Shown: piece after piece, positions 33,140-46,633 of the stretch
Layout: every line of letters begins with the position of its first letter
Position numbering within the stretch: the first letter of the stretch is position 1
Source: Cunninghamia lanceolata
Lineage: Eukaryota; Streptophyta; Pinopsida; Cupressales; Cupressaceae
Length of the DNA stretch: 64,000 bases
Direction of reading: 5' to 3'
Assembly: GCA_027924645.1 (NCBI GenBank)
Contig: BSBN01000213.1
Span: forward strand, 35,032,501 to 35,096,500
Notes under the pieces: model-generated
Seen by the model: the letters and a program-made list of their open reading frames with translations, nothing else
Told to the model about the DNA's origin: nothing
The model's database searches: none
Translations under genes and position numbers: made by a program

Positions 33140-34795
33140 TCCTACACATGAGAGACATCATGACACAATGTAATGACACTCATTGAGCACAACTTCAATG
33201 CATAAAGTATAATTACAAAAGTAGAAGACTTTAACATTTTCATGTGACAACCTCAATTTAATGACAATATGAGAGGATAAACCTACCTCCAATAGTAGTG
33301 ACATATACTAGACCATGACCTCCATCTCTTGAAAATAGATAATTCAAGGATCAGAACAACCAATATTTCCTAGTCCAAGGAAACCTGAGCATAATACCAT
33401 CCTAAGATTCAAACCATCACACACTCACACATCCTAAGAGATGTGGAAATGAAATTCAAAACATAAGGGAAGTCTAGCTTGGAGGTCAAATGGAAAGGAG
33501 AGTCACTAGCTTATCCTAGTCTTGCAAGAGACTACCCATTTCCTCACACCACATGACTTACAATACAAGGGGAAGAAAAATCATGAGAGGAATTCAAACT
33601 TGACCAAACCAAGATGATAAGATTTCAAGATAGACCCTAGGGAACAACTCTCTTATAGATAACTTTTTTGAAAAAGGTTTGGAAGTGTCCAATATATTTG
33701 GATTTCCCCTGTTGGGTCCAAATTGTGCATGTTACTAGTCTAGAATAATGTAGGATATTTACAAATCACCTAATCTATCCTATAATCACCTCTCTTACCA
33801 ATTCAAATCACCCCTTTTAGAATTAGGTGATTTTGGATAGTGAACAAGCCTAGAAATGCACAACAAGGTTCTTGAAGGCTCTAAATTTGATTACAAAGAT
33901 AGCTATATGGTCTTAAAGGTATTTAAAATCCAAAATAACATCTAAGATTAAGTTCCAACCCTCAAATACCAAAACAAGAGTCACAAGACCCAATACAGGA
34001 GAAGGGCTAAGCTTAAGCAAGCCTTAATCCACCCAACACTAAATTAGGCACAACTTTCTTGATTTGAGTGTGTTTGAAAATGGCTTGAACTAATTATTCC
34101 TATTATGCATAAGGTTCAATTTACCATGTCTAAAAACCATGGAACCATAAATTTGTTTTAACCAAAATCACACTGTTACTATTCATGATCAAACATACAT
34201 TTTAACCATTGCAACATAAGCATACATGAACAAGCCCAACTCCTCACTATAGAGTTGAGTATACAACATCATAATAATGAATCAACTCATTCATTTCCTC
34301 AAATACAAAGAATAACATAAGAAACAAGTTTCATTTCAACTTGCATCTATGCTTACACATCCTAAATCAAGACTATTCACACCATGTAAATTCCTCACAA
34401 GACATGGTACAAAACCAATCCCCAATGTCATATACATAATACAATGAAATGAATATTGTACCAAATATGGATGGGTCAATGTCAATACAATTATGTTCAA
34501 TAATATAAAAATTAGAACTTTAATCAAATATCACAAGCTCCCATTTTAAAGCTTTTCCAAGAAACTAGAAATGGAATAAAATTACAACTATCAAGATGTC
34601 ACATGATATATGCATGCCCTCCAATAAGCATCCCCAAGAATCCAATTGGCCCTAATGGTGATCAACATCACTCAACCATGTGGGATCCTAAGGCCCACCC
34701 CTTTGTTCTAAGCCATCAACTGGGTAGTCCAACAATACTTATGCAAAACAAAGTGGTTGAACATACACATATACTAATCACATCTCATACATAGA
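33140..34795. other. AT-rich stretch, nothing recognised
   Basis: No domain, RNA or repeat structure is supportable. It may include the upstream part of the copia relic, but no gag or integrase motif is visible. Confidence 0.4.
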
Positions 34796-36110
34796 GTTTC
34801 CAAGAAAAGCATACATGAGGGATACATAATCACCAATCAATATATACACATGGAAATCACATCAATGAATGGAATGCAAAGGAAGTGGATAGGAGGGTTC
34901 TAATAACACCAATCAATGCATACACATGGGATAACACATTAATACATGTTGGAACACCAAGTAAGTACACACTATGGTTCTACCAACACCAATTATTGCA
35001 TACATGTGGGATAACACATCAATACATGGAATTCCAAGAAAGTACACATGAGGGTTCTACCAACACCAATTGATGCATGCAAAATCTGCAATGCAAAGAT
35101 AAATGAAAGAAATCAAATTAAGCACAATTTTACTTTCCTTCGCACACAAATTCAACCTCATCGATTGAGCGTATTGGAATGCACCCGAACTCCAATAGAT
35201 ATGCTCCTTTGATATGTCAAGGATATGTGGATTGCTTAAACAAAATAGCATAACTTTGATCTCCCAAAGCGAATGAGTCAATTGCAATAGCATAAGTTTA
35301 CAAAAAATGAGAGATGGATGAGAGGTTGAGAAGATGTTTTATTTATAGACCTTCAGAAATGATGATCAATGGTGGAGAATGATCAAAGAGATCAATGACT
35401 AGAATTGGATGAGAGGATTTGAACAAATGAGAGAGTGACAAGTGTCCTTGTCCTCTCATAAATTAGGGAAGCTAACAAATTTAATTGATGGGTTGACTGA
35501 ATTGATTGATTTTTTAACTGGATTGATTGGATTGTTTTAACAAAATTGATTGATTTGTTAATAGAATAGATTGAGGAGTCAACTGATTTGATTGATCTGT
35601 TAACTGATCTGATCAGAGGAAATTATGGTGAGAGGGAAAATAGGCAAATTAAATAAACAAATTATTTAATTTCATGTGCAAATGGATAAATAAATAAAAT
35701 ATTAAATGTTATTTATTTGGAGGGAATGGAATATTTAATTAAATAAATAATTTGAATTTATTTAATTAAAGTGTGGAGGGAAATTAGCTTAATTAAATAA
35801 TTAGAATTATTTAATTAATATGGAGGAAGAAGATGGAGATAGATGAATTATTTAATTAATATGGAAGAACGGAAATTGAATAATTAAGTGGGAAGTGATG
35901 CAAATTTGATGTAATTACATGAAGAATGCATTGGCGAATATTAGGTGTCCGCACACATTAGTACATGAAACACCAAGAAAGCACACATGAGGGTTCTACC
36001 AACACCAATCAATGCATATACTAGCATAACATATCAATACATGAAATGGCAAGTTAGTACACATGGGGGTTCTACCAACCCCTATCAATGCATACACATC
36101 GGATGACAAT
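34796..36110. repeat. 77-80-bp tandem repeat, split by an LTR-like insert
   Basis: The phrase GGTTCTACCAACACC recurs at 34896, 34976 and 35053, and after an insert at 35992 and 36068. Each is followed by CAATYAATGCATACACATGG and a CACATCAATACATG-like phrase. Spacings are 80, 77 and 76. Confidence 0.85.
35078..35955 (-). mobile_element. Putative solo LTR inside the 78-bp array
   Basis: Read on the minus strand it begins TGTGCGGACACC and ends GCAGATTTTGCA, so it has the TG...CA ends expected of an LTR. It has an AT-rich early part of TTAATTAAAT words, then repeated GATTGATT/TTAACTGATC words, then CTATAAATAAAAC near 35340 as a candidate TATA box. The arrangement of TCAATCA/GTTAAC repeats before a TATA box recurs at 42440-42530. 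No clear 5-bp target duplication is visible, so the exact ends are uncertain. Confidence 0.5.
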
Positions 36111-36811
36111 AATATTGATTGAATAGAATGATCCAATGGAACAAGGAAGAGACTTCTTGACGTAGGATGGTGGAGTGTCAATGCTTAGTACTATGGCCAT
36201 GTGGATGTTGATTATGATCCCATGTACAATAAAAGATCACCAAAAAAATTTAACAACCATTATGGATTGTGCTAATGTCCTACATAGTCTTTCCATGAAC
36301 CAATGATGGGATGTTCGATACTAGAGATGAATTAAACCTTCATTAAGTTTGTATATGTGTAAACTAGAAACAATTTTATCTATTAAGTTTTATTTCTCTC
36401 ATTAGCCTCATCCCTTAGTTTCATTTCAACTATATGGGTGGTGAGAGTCCACTCCACTCCTAACCTTGTCCTCATTCCTATTAGCCAAAAGACCTAAAAT
36501 GATAAAAAGAATTAAGGCACAAAAAATGAGGTTGAAAATCATAACACTCATATCCAAAATATAGACACACTTATTTCTATGAGGAAATTTATCATCCCAC
36601 AAAATAAAAAGGTTTAACAGGTATAAATTCTAAATTCACCATTTTTAGAAAATCAAGAACCGTGCAAAAAACCCAAATAAGATGAATGATCAAATATACT
36701 TAAATTCAAAAATGTAAAATTTCCAAAAATAAAGAATACCCTTTTGATCATATCAAGGATGATATCATAATTTTAATATCACATATAATTTTGATAAAAA
36801 TTTACTATAGT
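36111..36811. other. Non-coding stretch before the SINE
   Basis: Nothing is recognised. Confidence 0.35.
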
Positions 36812-37097
36812 CCAAGGGGTTGAGCTTAATTGGTTAAAATGTTGTGTTCTCATTGTGGAGACCCAAGTTCAAATCCCCATAGGGATATCTAATGTGGAAT
36901 TTTAAGTCGTGACTCTTGGTCTTCCATAGTTGGCTTCTAATGTGGATGTGGTTTCTAAATAAAGTGGATTTCTAAGTAATGATTCTTGGTCTTCCATAGG
37001 TGATTTCTAATATGTTTTCTTGTAAAGAGCTTGCAGTGGTCTCATGTTGATGCTCGTATGAGTAGAATATTTGTAAATGATATGCAATATAAAAAAA
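36812..37097 (+). mobile_element. tRNA-derived SINE
   Basis: A 5' tRNA-like head has an A-box-like GAGCTTAATTGG (36822-36833) and a B-box-like AGTTCAAATCC (36866-36876), about 33 bp apart, which is right for an RNA polymerase III promoter. The body holds two related segments, each with CTTGGTCTTCCATAG (36917 and 36987). The element ends in an A-run at 37091-37097. The flanks ACTATAGTCC and ACCATAGTTC could be an imperfect target duplication. Such elements move with help from LINE reverse transcriptase. The tRNA-like head is not an intact tRNA gene. Confidence 0.72.
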
Positions 37098-40000
37098 TCA
37101 CCATAGTTCTGGCACTATTTTGTGTTTTTCAAAAATGATTTAACATACAAACTATAATTTACACAACAAGCTATTCTATAGATTATTTTTCAAAACAAAG
37201 CCTACAAAATGAAACCCATATGCAATCCACCTGATTTGGAGCATGGAAAATTATGAAAGTTGTTTAAATTTGTGCATAAAAATTGAAGAAGAGAATATAT
37301 TTTTACCAAGAAACCCTCAACAATTGAAGATGATTTTTCTTGAGCACAACAAAACAATCCTTTACCCACTCCTTCAAGATTCATTCCACACTTTCTAGTC
37401 CACAAGAAATCCTCAATCTTTTGAAAACAAGGAATTCACATAATTGAGGAGAGGAGAGAGAGAGAAAAAAAATGAACATGTTTTCAAATCCTTTGATTTT
37501 TCCTTTTTGACTCCAAAAATCCCTAAAACCCTAGGTGATTTTTTTATCCCATTTCACATTCAAAACTAGTTATTTCAATTTTGGATATTTTGCAAGATAG
37601 ATATTTTCATTGTAGATATTTTGTTATCATCTATTTTATTTTAAAATAACTAATGACTAATACCTTCCAAAACACTTATGCATAAAAGTACTTTTATCTC
37701 AAAAAACTAATGCATATTATTTTAATGAGTCCTTTTAACCTTATAGAATTTCCTTTTCAACCTTCATTATAAAAAATGCATAAGACCTTGTCACTAAGAA
37801 TTATTAATAAAATGTTTTGACTCAAGCATAGTAGATATTTTGCAACACCCTAATAAGCATTTCAAAAATCAATTAAATGAAAGTGCTACAAGAGATAGAT
37901 AAATGCATACAAAGCAACTACACACTTTATGGGCTTATTCATGATAGATGGATCCAAAATTGATACCAATTCATATCACAGTTTTATAGGGTTATATAAT
38001 AACTCATTTTGTAACTTAAATCAAATGAGATGGGGAATACAAGTAAACATATTTACCCAAGCGAATTGCCTCTAGATTAACCAGCATTGGGGAAACATGT
38101 GCGTGCATGCTCAATTAAAACATCAAGCATATGTGCACAACACAAGGATATATGAACCATAGCATATAACATATAATGTGATATAATCCAATCAAATAAT
38201 ATCAATTAACTACATCAAACTAAAAATCAAAGCCTAACATGATCCAGATATCACATATGTGGAAATCAATAACCATAATAATCATAATAATAAACTAGAT
38301 GATATAATCACTAATCAATATATACATATAGGAAAAAAAGTGAAGTTGAAATACAACTATAGGTTCGAACATTTATTGCTTATGAATACCAATAAATTGA
38401 TATATTTGGATACTTATATGTATATTTGGATCTATATGGATATTTATACGTGTATTATTTAATGTTTATATTTGTATTGGTTTTTTAGCTTCATTATTTT
38501 CATTAAATCGACATGTTGGATGGGTAGATCTTTAGTTCCTGAATTATTGTCTTATTAAATGATTATATCTTTTGTTGATTGTATTACTTAGATAGATGAT
38601 TTAATTGAAATGTGATTATTTAAATGTGAATTTATGGCATTGGGTAACTTATCATTCTCTTTGGCTATTGTTATGTATTGTGTAGATGGATGTAATATTT
38701 GACTAAGTATGCATTAAATTTATAGGTGTTTGACCAATGGAATGCACGTGGAGGAGAACATGGATTTCACTTAGCTATCTCACCTTACCTAGTCTAAGTT
38801 ATGGTCGAGTCAGTGACTCTGTGACATTGAAACCTATAAAACCATATCCAAATTAGTCACAATTCTAGATCCCCTCACATGTTAGGCCTATAAATGCATC
38901 TTCTTATGTGACTTTATCATTATTTATGCATTACTTGATGTGTGAAAATAGATAAGTTAATTATATTTTAGAAAATGTTGCAATTGTGTGAAAAAAACTT
39001 ATTTAATTTGTTAGCGAATTGGGGAAATAGAATTAGATCTAAAGTTAGAAATATCTCTTTTAGATATTAGATTATAGTGGAAGTGCAATGTGAAAATAGG
39101 AAAAGAGATTACGGGTTGTTTCATTTCTAGATTTTTGGCATATATTGAAAAAATGTATGTTATTTCATTTTTATGTTATGTTGGAGAGAAATTGGAGATC
39201 AAAAATATAGAGAAAAGAACATATTCTTAAAACCCTTGCTTATGAATTGGATTGCCTTGCTTGGAGATTGATTGAATTGCTTGTGGAGAAAGAAGGGATT
39301 GTCTTGGATTGCATTTGAATTCATTGAGGTAGCATTATTCTTTTTTTGTTATAGAATTTAATTTTTAATAAGAATTTCAAGTTGTAGGAAATTATTTTTG
39401 AGAAATGAATTTCTCCTACCCAAACCCTAGAAAATTTTCACAAAATTGGTATGTGATTATGTAAGTGTGTTGTTGGGTAGATTTAGGCCATGAGGGTATG
39501 CTTAGAATTTTAATTTATTGTATTTTTATTTTTTTATGAAAAATAGTGGAATTGCTTTCTAAACCTTTTAAAATTTCCTAAACATTTTATGTCATTGGAA
39601 AAGTGTGATGTTAGGTAGATTTGGAGCATTAAGGCATTTTTAGAATTTTTATTTTTTGTGTTTTTCAAAAATTGAGAAAACATTAGGAAGGTAGCTTCAA
39701 GATCCATTAATGGTGGAACCTATATATTTCTTTAAAATATTTCATTATTTCCTTTTAGGATTTGGAATTTCTAAAATATTTTTATTATGTGGAATTATGA
39801 ATTTTCCCATAGAAATAAAATGTGTATGCATTGGGAAGAAAGTTTGTGTGGAAAACTGAACCTTACCCATTCTCGAGGTTTTTGTAGAGGATTGACTCCT
39901 AGATTGTTTAAAATTAGGGGAATACACATAGGAGGCTTAGAATGGCTAATTACTAGAATCTTGTGAAGAGTTTAGATGCATGTGTCAAAGAAGCCTTGCT

Positions 40001-41860
40001 TAAAAATGAGTAATGAAAATTAATTAATGAATCTTGAATCTCAAACATGAATTAAACATATTACATCAATGAATGATAATGAATGTGTGATGTGCATTGA
40101 AGAAGTTCCTACACGAGTGTTGTGCGCTGAAGAAGTCACTTGCATAATTGAGAAGCATGCATAGGGTGGATGCTCATGCTATGAGACCTTTGTGGTCTAT
40201 TTCACTTCCTAGCTTGGTTATGTATGAACCAAGGGGAAAACCACCCCAATGCCTTGGCTACCCTCCTCTTATCCTTGTTTGATTGGTTTGAGTGTATCCA
40301 ATTGTGTGTTGAGAAAACCATGTCTTTAATGTTGTGTGTGTGTGTGTGAGACCAAATTGTGTGACTCTTGTGTGAGTGTTGGTGTCTTGCTTGAGGTCCA
40401 TTATTTTGTGAGCTTTGGCCTTGATCTAGTGGTGTGTCTATGGTCTTCTTCTTTGTATCATAGGAGTTTCCTAGAGTGGCATAGGCATCTATTGCACTTG
40501 ATTTTGGTAATATGATTGGGTGGCAGGTAACATCCTCCATTGGTCCATTCTTGAGATCTCTTGGGAGCTAGAAGAGTTCCTAGTTTTACAATTATGTGAT
40601 TATTGGAGCACCTTTAGAGTGGCTCATTCTTCTTGTAATATTATTCATTGTATCATTTATGTATTCGATGTGATCCTTATATGTTTAAGAAGTAGCCTCT
40701 ACCTTGGAATCATGTTATGATAAGGTTTGTATTGAAATCAATCTTTGTTCTAGAAGGAATTATCATGTTAATGAATTTATCTTATGTTGTAACTTGTGAA
40801 TAAAATGCTACTTTGGGGCATTGGAGTTGTTTGTAAATGTGTAATTACTATATTGAATGCATTTGTGTTAGAATGTATTTTGCCCACATAAGGGGTGAGA
40901 GTTCTATCTTTTCTTTTGGGTGCACCTCGACATTGGTGTTGAACAAGAATGACATTTTGTATTAATTCTCTCATGTTTAGCTTTGTGATAGAAACATGAT
41001 TTGGAAAAACATAGTTTATATTCTTGTGTAATTATCATGTTGTTTAGTGTAGATGAAATATATGCTTTGTGATTTTAATGGATATAATGAAAATTCTCAT
41101 AAATGATTAGTTTGTTGATCCACATCCTAGTTGGTATGTGAGCTTGTTTGGATTTCTCAAACTTTATTCTTTGTTGGAGAACTAGTTTCTATGTTAGAAG
41201 GCCCTTAGGAAAGTCTACTTTTTGGGATTAGTAAGTTTGTCCTATAGAATCTTTGTCTAGGATGGAAGTGCATGACTATAGTGTGGTAGGACTACAATGT
41301 AGACATGCTAACATCCTAAAGGTGTGTTATCATCTGAAGGCACACTATTGTCCAAATGTGCACTATCATCTAGACCTTTCAGATAACAATTGTTTCTTGG
41401 TAGACTTTTTCAAAAAAATTCATGAAGGAGAATTAATCCTAGAATTTTTCTTTGTATGTATGGCATCTTAGTTTGAGTGCTCCTTTGGGGTTTTTGAGAG
41501 ATTTTGATCTTCTCGTACCTAACCCTATAAGCATTAAAAATGCACATGAGCCTACATGATGATCTGATGATGAGGTATAATCCTAAACACGTACATGTAA
41601 GCATGCAATTATGCCCTCTCAACAACATTTCTCTTGGTGACACATGGATCATGGTTCTCCATCTTGTTTGTGTTTCCCTAGTCCCCTAGCTAACCCTCCT
41701 AGGCCTTGTGTCTTCACCCTTCACTCCTTGTTGACATTATGATTTTGTCACTTTCTAACCTTGTTGATTTAGGCCCCTAGTGTCACAAGATGGGAAATAC
41801 ACTTTCCTTGAGATTCTTTCATCCATTTCAACATTTTAGAAGCCTCTAATTGGCCTCCCA
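37098..41860. other. AT-rich stretch without a supportable gene
   Basis: Short frames only, with no domains. A short (GT)n run lies at 40334-40349. GAAGAAGT phrases recur at 40098-40132. It is probably decayed transposon DNA. Confidence 0.45.
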
Positions 41861-42190
41861 GATCATCCCCCTTCATCATTTTTGGCACCCATTTCTTCCT
41901 TTATGGGTCACCCCATATTATTTCATGATCCCCTTAGGTGACCCCTGGTCCCCAGGGGTGACTTTCCCTACTGTAAGGGGCAACCCTCTTTCCCTCTATC
42001 TGCTAGTCATTTTTTGGATTCAAATGACATCTTCACCCCTTTTTGACCATTTCTAGCCCTCAGAACCACCTACAGGACCCTGTCCTTGTGGGTCACCCCC
42101 TGTCTCTTCATGATCCCCCTAGGTGACCCATTATTCCCCAAGGGGTGACCCATGATCCCTAGGGGTTACCAGCCCTATCAAAATGGATGA
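41861..42190. repeat. Short degenerate repeats of GGGTCACCC / GGGGTGACC
   Basis: GGGTCACCCC, AGGTGACCC, GGGGTGACTT, GGGTCACCCC, AGGTGACCCA and GGGGTGACCC alternate on the two strands, together with CATGATCCCC words. The result is many small inverted pairs. This may lie in the U3 part of the LTR upstream of the gypsy element. Confidence 0.6.
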
Positions 42191-42439
42191 CCTAGTCATA
42201 TTTTGAATGCAAATTCTTCTTTAGTTTGGGCCCAAATTAGCTCTGTTTTGACTCTAGTTTGCATGCAGATTTGACCCTAACTAAGCCTAGTCTATTATAA
42301 TCACATTCTTCATTCCAAATGACCCATAATTATCTCCCATTGATCTATTCTTATCTCACCTTCTTCTCATGCTAACTCTCATTCCTCTATGAGTGATAAG
42401 CTATCAAGCTTACTTCACTGTCTCATCAATCTAGTTCTC

Positions 42440-42530
42440 TGATCAATCAATCCTGTTAACTCTTCAATCAACAGAGTTAACTTCTCAATCAATTCCACTT
42501 ATTGTGAGCTCTTCAACACTATAAATACCC
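42440..42530 (+). promoter_or_regulatory. Candidate LTR promoter of the gypsy element
   Basis: Repeated TCAATCA and GTTAAC words are followed by ACTATAAATACCCC near 42520, a good plant TATA box. The arrangement matches the solo-LTR-like segment at 35078-35955. Only one such copy was found around this element, so the LTR pair is not proven. Confidence 0.5.
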
Positions 42531-43923
42531 CATCCCTCAAGAAATAAGGGAGGCAAATTCATTGTCGCAGCCATTTGATAAGCTTTGTTTTTGCTCTCCA
42601 ATAGCATTTTCATGCTCATGTAGGACTTATGTGCCTTTTCTTTTATGCCTAGGATAGTTTACCAAGCCTTCTAAAGATTCCACAGCATTGATATGCTCTC
42701 ATATTTTTTCCAAGCCATATCCATTATGCTCAAATAGTGTTGTCATAGCAGTCATAGCTCTCCTAGAGCTCATTCATTTTTAATTTTAGCTCTCAAAGCT
42801 CATGCCAAGCCATTACAATTGCTCCATTTGTCCCTGTCTCCAAGAGGGAGGCCTTGCTGTATAGAGAAGAAAGAGGTTACCAAATACAAGGACTTCTGAG
42901 GATAGTACGAAGCTCATGCACCAAAGGATCCAAGTTGTTTTCATGTTTTTCGTAGCTAATTAAGTCACATTTTGCTCTTGGAGAAAGTAATCATTGTATT
43001 GCAATTTCCTTGATAGGATTTATTTCAAGTTGATTAAATTAACATCATTTAAATTAGTTTCATTGCAATTCATATATTAGATTTCATTCAAGTATTTTTA
43101 AAATTCCTAGTTTAGATTCAAAATTGTCTCGAAAAACACAAAAAAACATAGCTTAGGTTGCATTTGGGAAAATTCATGTTAATTTGCATCCATATTTCAA
43201 TTCCTAGTTAATTAAATCATTTTTCATTTGGAAAAAGAACAAAAAAAATCATTTTACATTCATCAAAATACAAAAACATTAGAAAATGTGCAAAACCCTC
43301 AATTTTATCATGAGGTAAATTTTAAACATAGTAAAAACTCCTTGATATCATCACAAGGTTGAGTTATAGAAAACTTTTGGTCACATAACAAAGTCAAAGT
43401 TAAACAAAAAGTCAATCAAAGGTCAACTTTAGTCAACTATCTCTTATCCAAGCATACAAATGTGCCCAAGAGTTAGATGTGAGTGGGTTAGAACTATCCT
43501 TGAGGAAATAGAGTTGATGCACCCAAGACCACAATACACTCAACAGACACAAGCAGATCAAGAACAAACCCTTAGGGTCATACAACAAACAACCATCATA
43601 CAAAAAATCATATAGGCTAATGAAGAAAGGTTACAACGTTCCATACTCATCAACAAACAAAATTGACATCCATCTAGGCATTGGAACCTTAGGAATCCAA
43701 ATAGGAGATCGATAACTAGTGACCCTTTGGGTCATAGGGTTATCTCTATTATAGAACAAACATTGACATAGACCAGGCACCATGACCAACCAATTGCTCT
43801 CCGTGATGTTCTACTTCCAAGCGAACAGAACCGCCCCCAGGTTATGCCTCCACTCAACTAGCTTATTCCATGAGAGCAGGAGTGACTTGGAGGTTGCCAT
43901 CAACAAGGAGATGGTTCATGTGT
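42531..43923 (+). other. Probable LTR/leader of the gypsy element
   Basis: AT-rich transcribed-leader-like DNA. From about 43500 a decayed frame is rich in Gln, Arg and His (HPRPQYTQQTQADQEQ near 43520) with several stops. It could be a leader or an old gag-like segment. Confidence 0.35.
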
Positions 43924-44611
43924 TGTATTGAAGATGAATCATCTTCATTTGTGCTTGAGTCACATTTTGAGGAGTACATATTTTGGTGAACCCGACATGA
44001 AGAGAAAAAGCCTTTTTGGTTGAGCTTTCTCACCTTTTCCATTGATTCTACCTTCCACCATTTTTGTTTTCATCCTCATCCTCACTCTCACCATCACCAT
44101 CATTTGTTCCATTTATTTTGTGGTGTCTACAACACCCACAAATATGACAGAATCAGGAGAAAATTAAGGAAATGTTCCTTCAAAGGAACCAGAAATGTCA
44201 TCTTTTGATAGGCATGTGCCATCTGAGTCTTTGGCACCTATAACAAATTGCTTCAACTATGAAGACTGTATTGAAGATGAATCATCTTCATTTGTGCTTG
44301 AGTCACATTTTGAGGAGTACATATTTTGGTGAACCCGACATGAAGAGAAAAAGCCTTTTTGGTTGAGCTTTCTCACCTTTTCCATTGATTCTACCTTCCA
44401 CCATTTTTGTTTTCATCCTCGACCTCACTCTCACCATCACCATCATTTGTTCCATTTATTTTGTGGTGTCTACAACACCCACAAATATGACAGAATCAGG
44501 AGAAAATTAAGGAAATGTTCCTTCAAAGGAACCAGAAATGTCATCTTTTGATAGGCATGTGCTATCTGAGTCTTTGGCACCTATAACAAATTGCTTCAAC
44601 TATGAAGACTA
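43924..44611 (+). repeat. Recent 343-bp tandem duplication at the gypsy gag start
   Basis: 43924-44266 and 44267-44609 are almost identical; only about three differences are seen (for example CATCCTC versus GACCTCA near 44077/44420, and GCCATC versus GCTATC). The unit contains the sequence TTTTGGTGAACCCGACATG and the beginning of the gag frame (SLAPITNCFNYED). The 62-codon histidine-rich frame in each copy is probably leader, not a gene. Confidence 0.93.
43984..43999 (+). other. Possible primer-binding site, first copy
   Basis: TGGTGAACCCGACATG begins with TGG, as expected for a site complementary to a tRNA 3' CCA end, and lies just after GAGTACA, a possible LTR end. The second copy is at 44327-44342 because of the duplication. 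The tRNA is not identified. Confidence 0.45.
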
Positions 44612-46065
44612 TGACTATGAAAAAGATAGGAGAGAACCTTGTCGCTCTCTCACATTTAACAATCCCACATGGGAACAAGGAACGATCATCCAACTAGCTT
44701 ACTCTAGAACACCTAGAACATTTGTATGATCAGAAATCCACCAGGTAGATCAACCCTCGACAAGTGACGCAACCACACACCTAGATAATGAGGTAGCACA
44801 CTTAGAAAAACACTTGCAAGAAGCTAGAGAGGCTCGCGAGGCCTTACATGTCGCTTGCCAAGAAGAACAAAGAGAAAATACTTCAAGAGAACAAGTAGTT
44901 GGAACAAATCTCGAAAACCCACAAAGTAGTGAAGCACAAAGAACAGGGACAACTACTCCCACAGATCTCATAGCAACATTGGTCCAATGGATCAGGACCT
45001 TAGAGGTAGAGAAACCTCCACAAGATAAGAGAATCAAGTTGAATGAAAATTCACACATGAGAATCAAACAAAACTAGGAGGCATCTCAAAACCCCCTTAT
45101 CTAAGCTTCTATTTGTGTAATGGAAGAAATGATATGTTTCCAAGTAGGGACCATACAATATAGAACAATTAGGCTAGTTAATCCACAATACCAAGATATC
45201 AAGCACAAATCCAACAAACTCCACCAACGGGGTTGATACTCTCAACCTCACAATCTTAGAATGTGTTTTTAGGGACTTAGAATACTTAAAAGAACCCTTA
45301 CACCATACAATCTATAACATGATACTACAAGACCTCTCCTGGACCTGCCAAAGTTCAAAGGTGAAGGAGATACCAATTTGCACATCAAGGCATATACCAC
45401 AGCTATAAGGGAACTCCTCCCATGGGATGGAGTTTTGACGAGAATATTCCCAAATACACTTGAAGGGATTGTGCTAAATTGGTACTATCACTTTCCCGAA
45501 GCTTCAATCCACTCCTTCTGCCAACTCATAGGTGAGTTTGTCATGGCTTTTGACATGAACAAACTCATTAAGACTAGAATACATGAATTCCTAACGATGA
45601 AACAAGACGTGAACAAGTCGGTGGCATTTCATCACATGATGGAGACAAGTTCTCTATTCATTGACAAGTACCCCAACTATGGATCATAGAGAACTATGTG
45701 ACCTCTTCTTGCATTCCCTTAATAAGGACACCCGAGAGGAAGTCCACAAACTACCTTACAAGTCTTATGAGGAAGCACTAGAGAATGTGTTGCGAATCGA
45801 CCAAGCAATCCTTGATAGTGGGTGAAAAACTTATAGTTCAAATGAGAGGTTAAAAAATTCGATGAATGATAACAATGGAAACAACTCCTCTTCTGTCAAA
45901 ATACTAAAGAACAACATAAGTGCAACTACAGATAGGGTAACAAATCAATTACCCTTAAACAAGAAGATAAGGGACAATTATAATGGAAGGGATTATTTCA
46001 CTCCTGATGTTAATGCAGTAGAACAACCTTGCAACAAAAAATATTATGAAAGGGAAAACCAATAG
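44538..46065 (+). pseudogene. Ty3/gypsy gag, broken
   Basis: Frame pieces: 44538-45077 (one TGA at 44727) with a coiled-coil-like middle (EVAHLEKHLQEAREAREALH) and LVQWIRTLEVEKPP; 45378-45689 with the gag core KFKGEGDTNLHIKAY, TLEGIVLNWYYHFPEA and FVMAFDMNKL; then 45690-45820 with PYKSYEEALENVL, and 45862-46065 in another frame. Gag assembles the particle around the RNA. The family usually ends in a CCHC knuckle, which I do not see intact; FHRTRGHSTESHREYNRF-like codons near 46140 may be its remains. Several stops and at least one frameshift are present. The same family is relic at 17-18.4 kb. Confidence 0.78.
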
Positions 46066-46633
46066 CAATGGAACTGAAACTAGAATGACAATTGAAATGA
46101 CTCATACCAACCTCCCTATGAATATAATCAACTTTGTTCTTTCCATAGGACAAGGGGGCATAGTACCGAGTCACACCGAGAGTATAACAGGTTCATAAAC
46201 AAGCTCCCAGAACATCAACAAAATTTGTTTATTGAAATTTTCATCAACCCACAAGAAGTTATGGAAAACAATAATGATAGCACTAAACAAACACCTATCG
46301 CACCATAAAACACAAACATGAAGATATTCCAAGATCCCTTTTCGGCCCATAGAAACAACAATGCAAATGATCAAGATGCGATAGTTAGTGGATCTACCAA
46401 CATAACAAAAGGCTTGAAAGAAAACATCCCCATCCAATTAGGACCAAAAGGAGAAACAAGAATGTTAGGGCTAGTATAAATAATACATAATCTATGCACA
46501 TATCCCTTTCATAGATCTCATTATAAATTCACCTAATTCACATAGGTCAGCCCTCCTACAAGCAATTAGGTTGAAATTCCTTGATAGAATCACTCCACTG
46601 CCCGATGAACAAATCAACTAGGTAGATCTCGAC

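Noticed and set aside
36812..36885. Functional tRNA gene
   Set aside because: Only promoter boxes are tRNA-like; stems and anticodon arm do not form, and the sequence continues into a SINE body with an A tail.
44020..44551. Two 62-codon His-rich frames in the 343-bp duplication
   Set aside because: They lack an ATG start, lie between primer-site candidate and gag, and repeat only because of the duplication.
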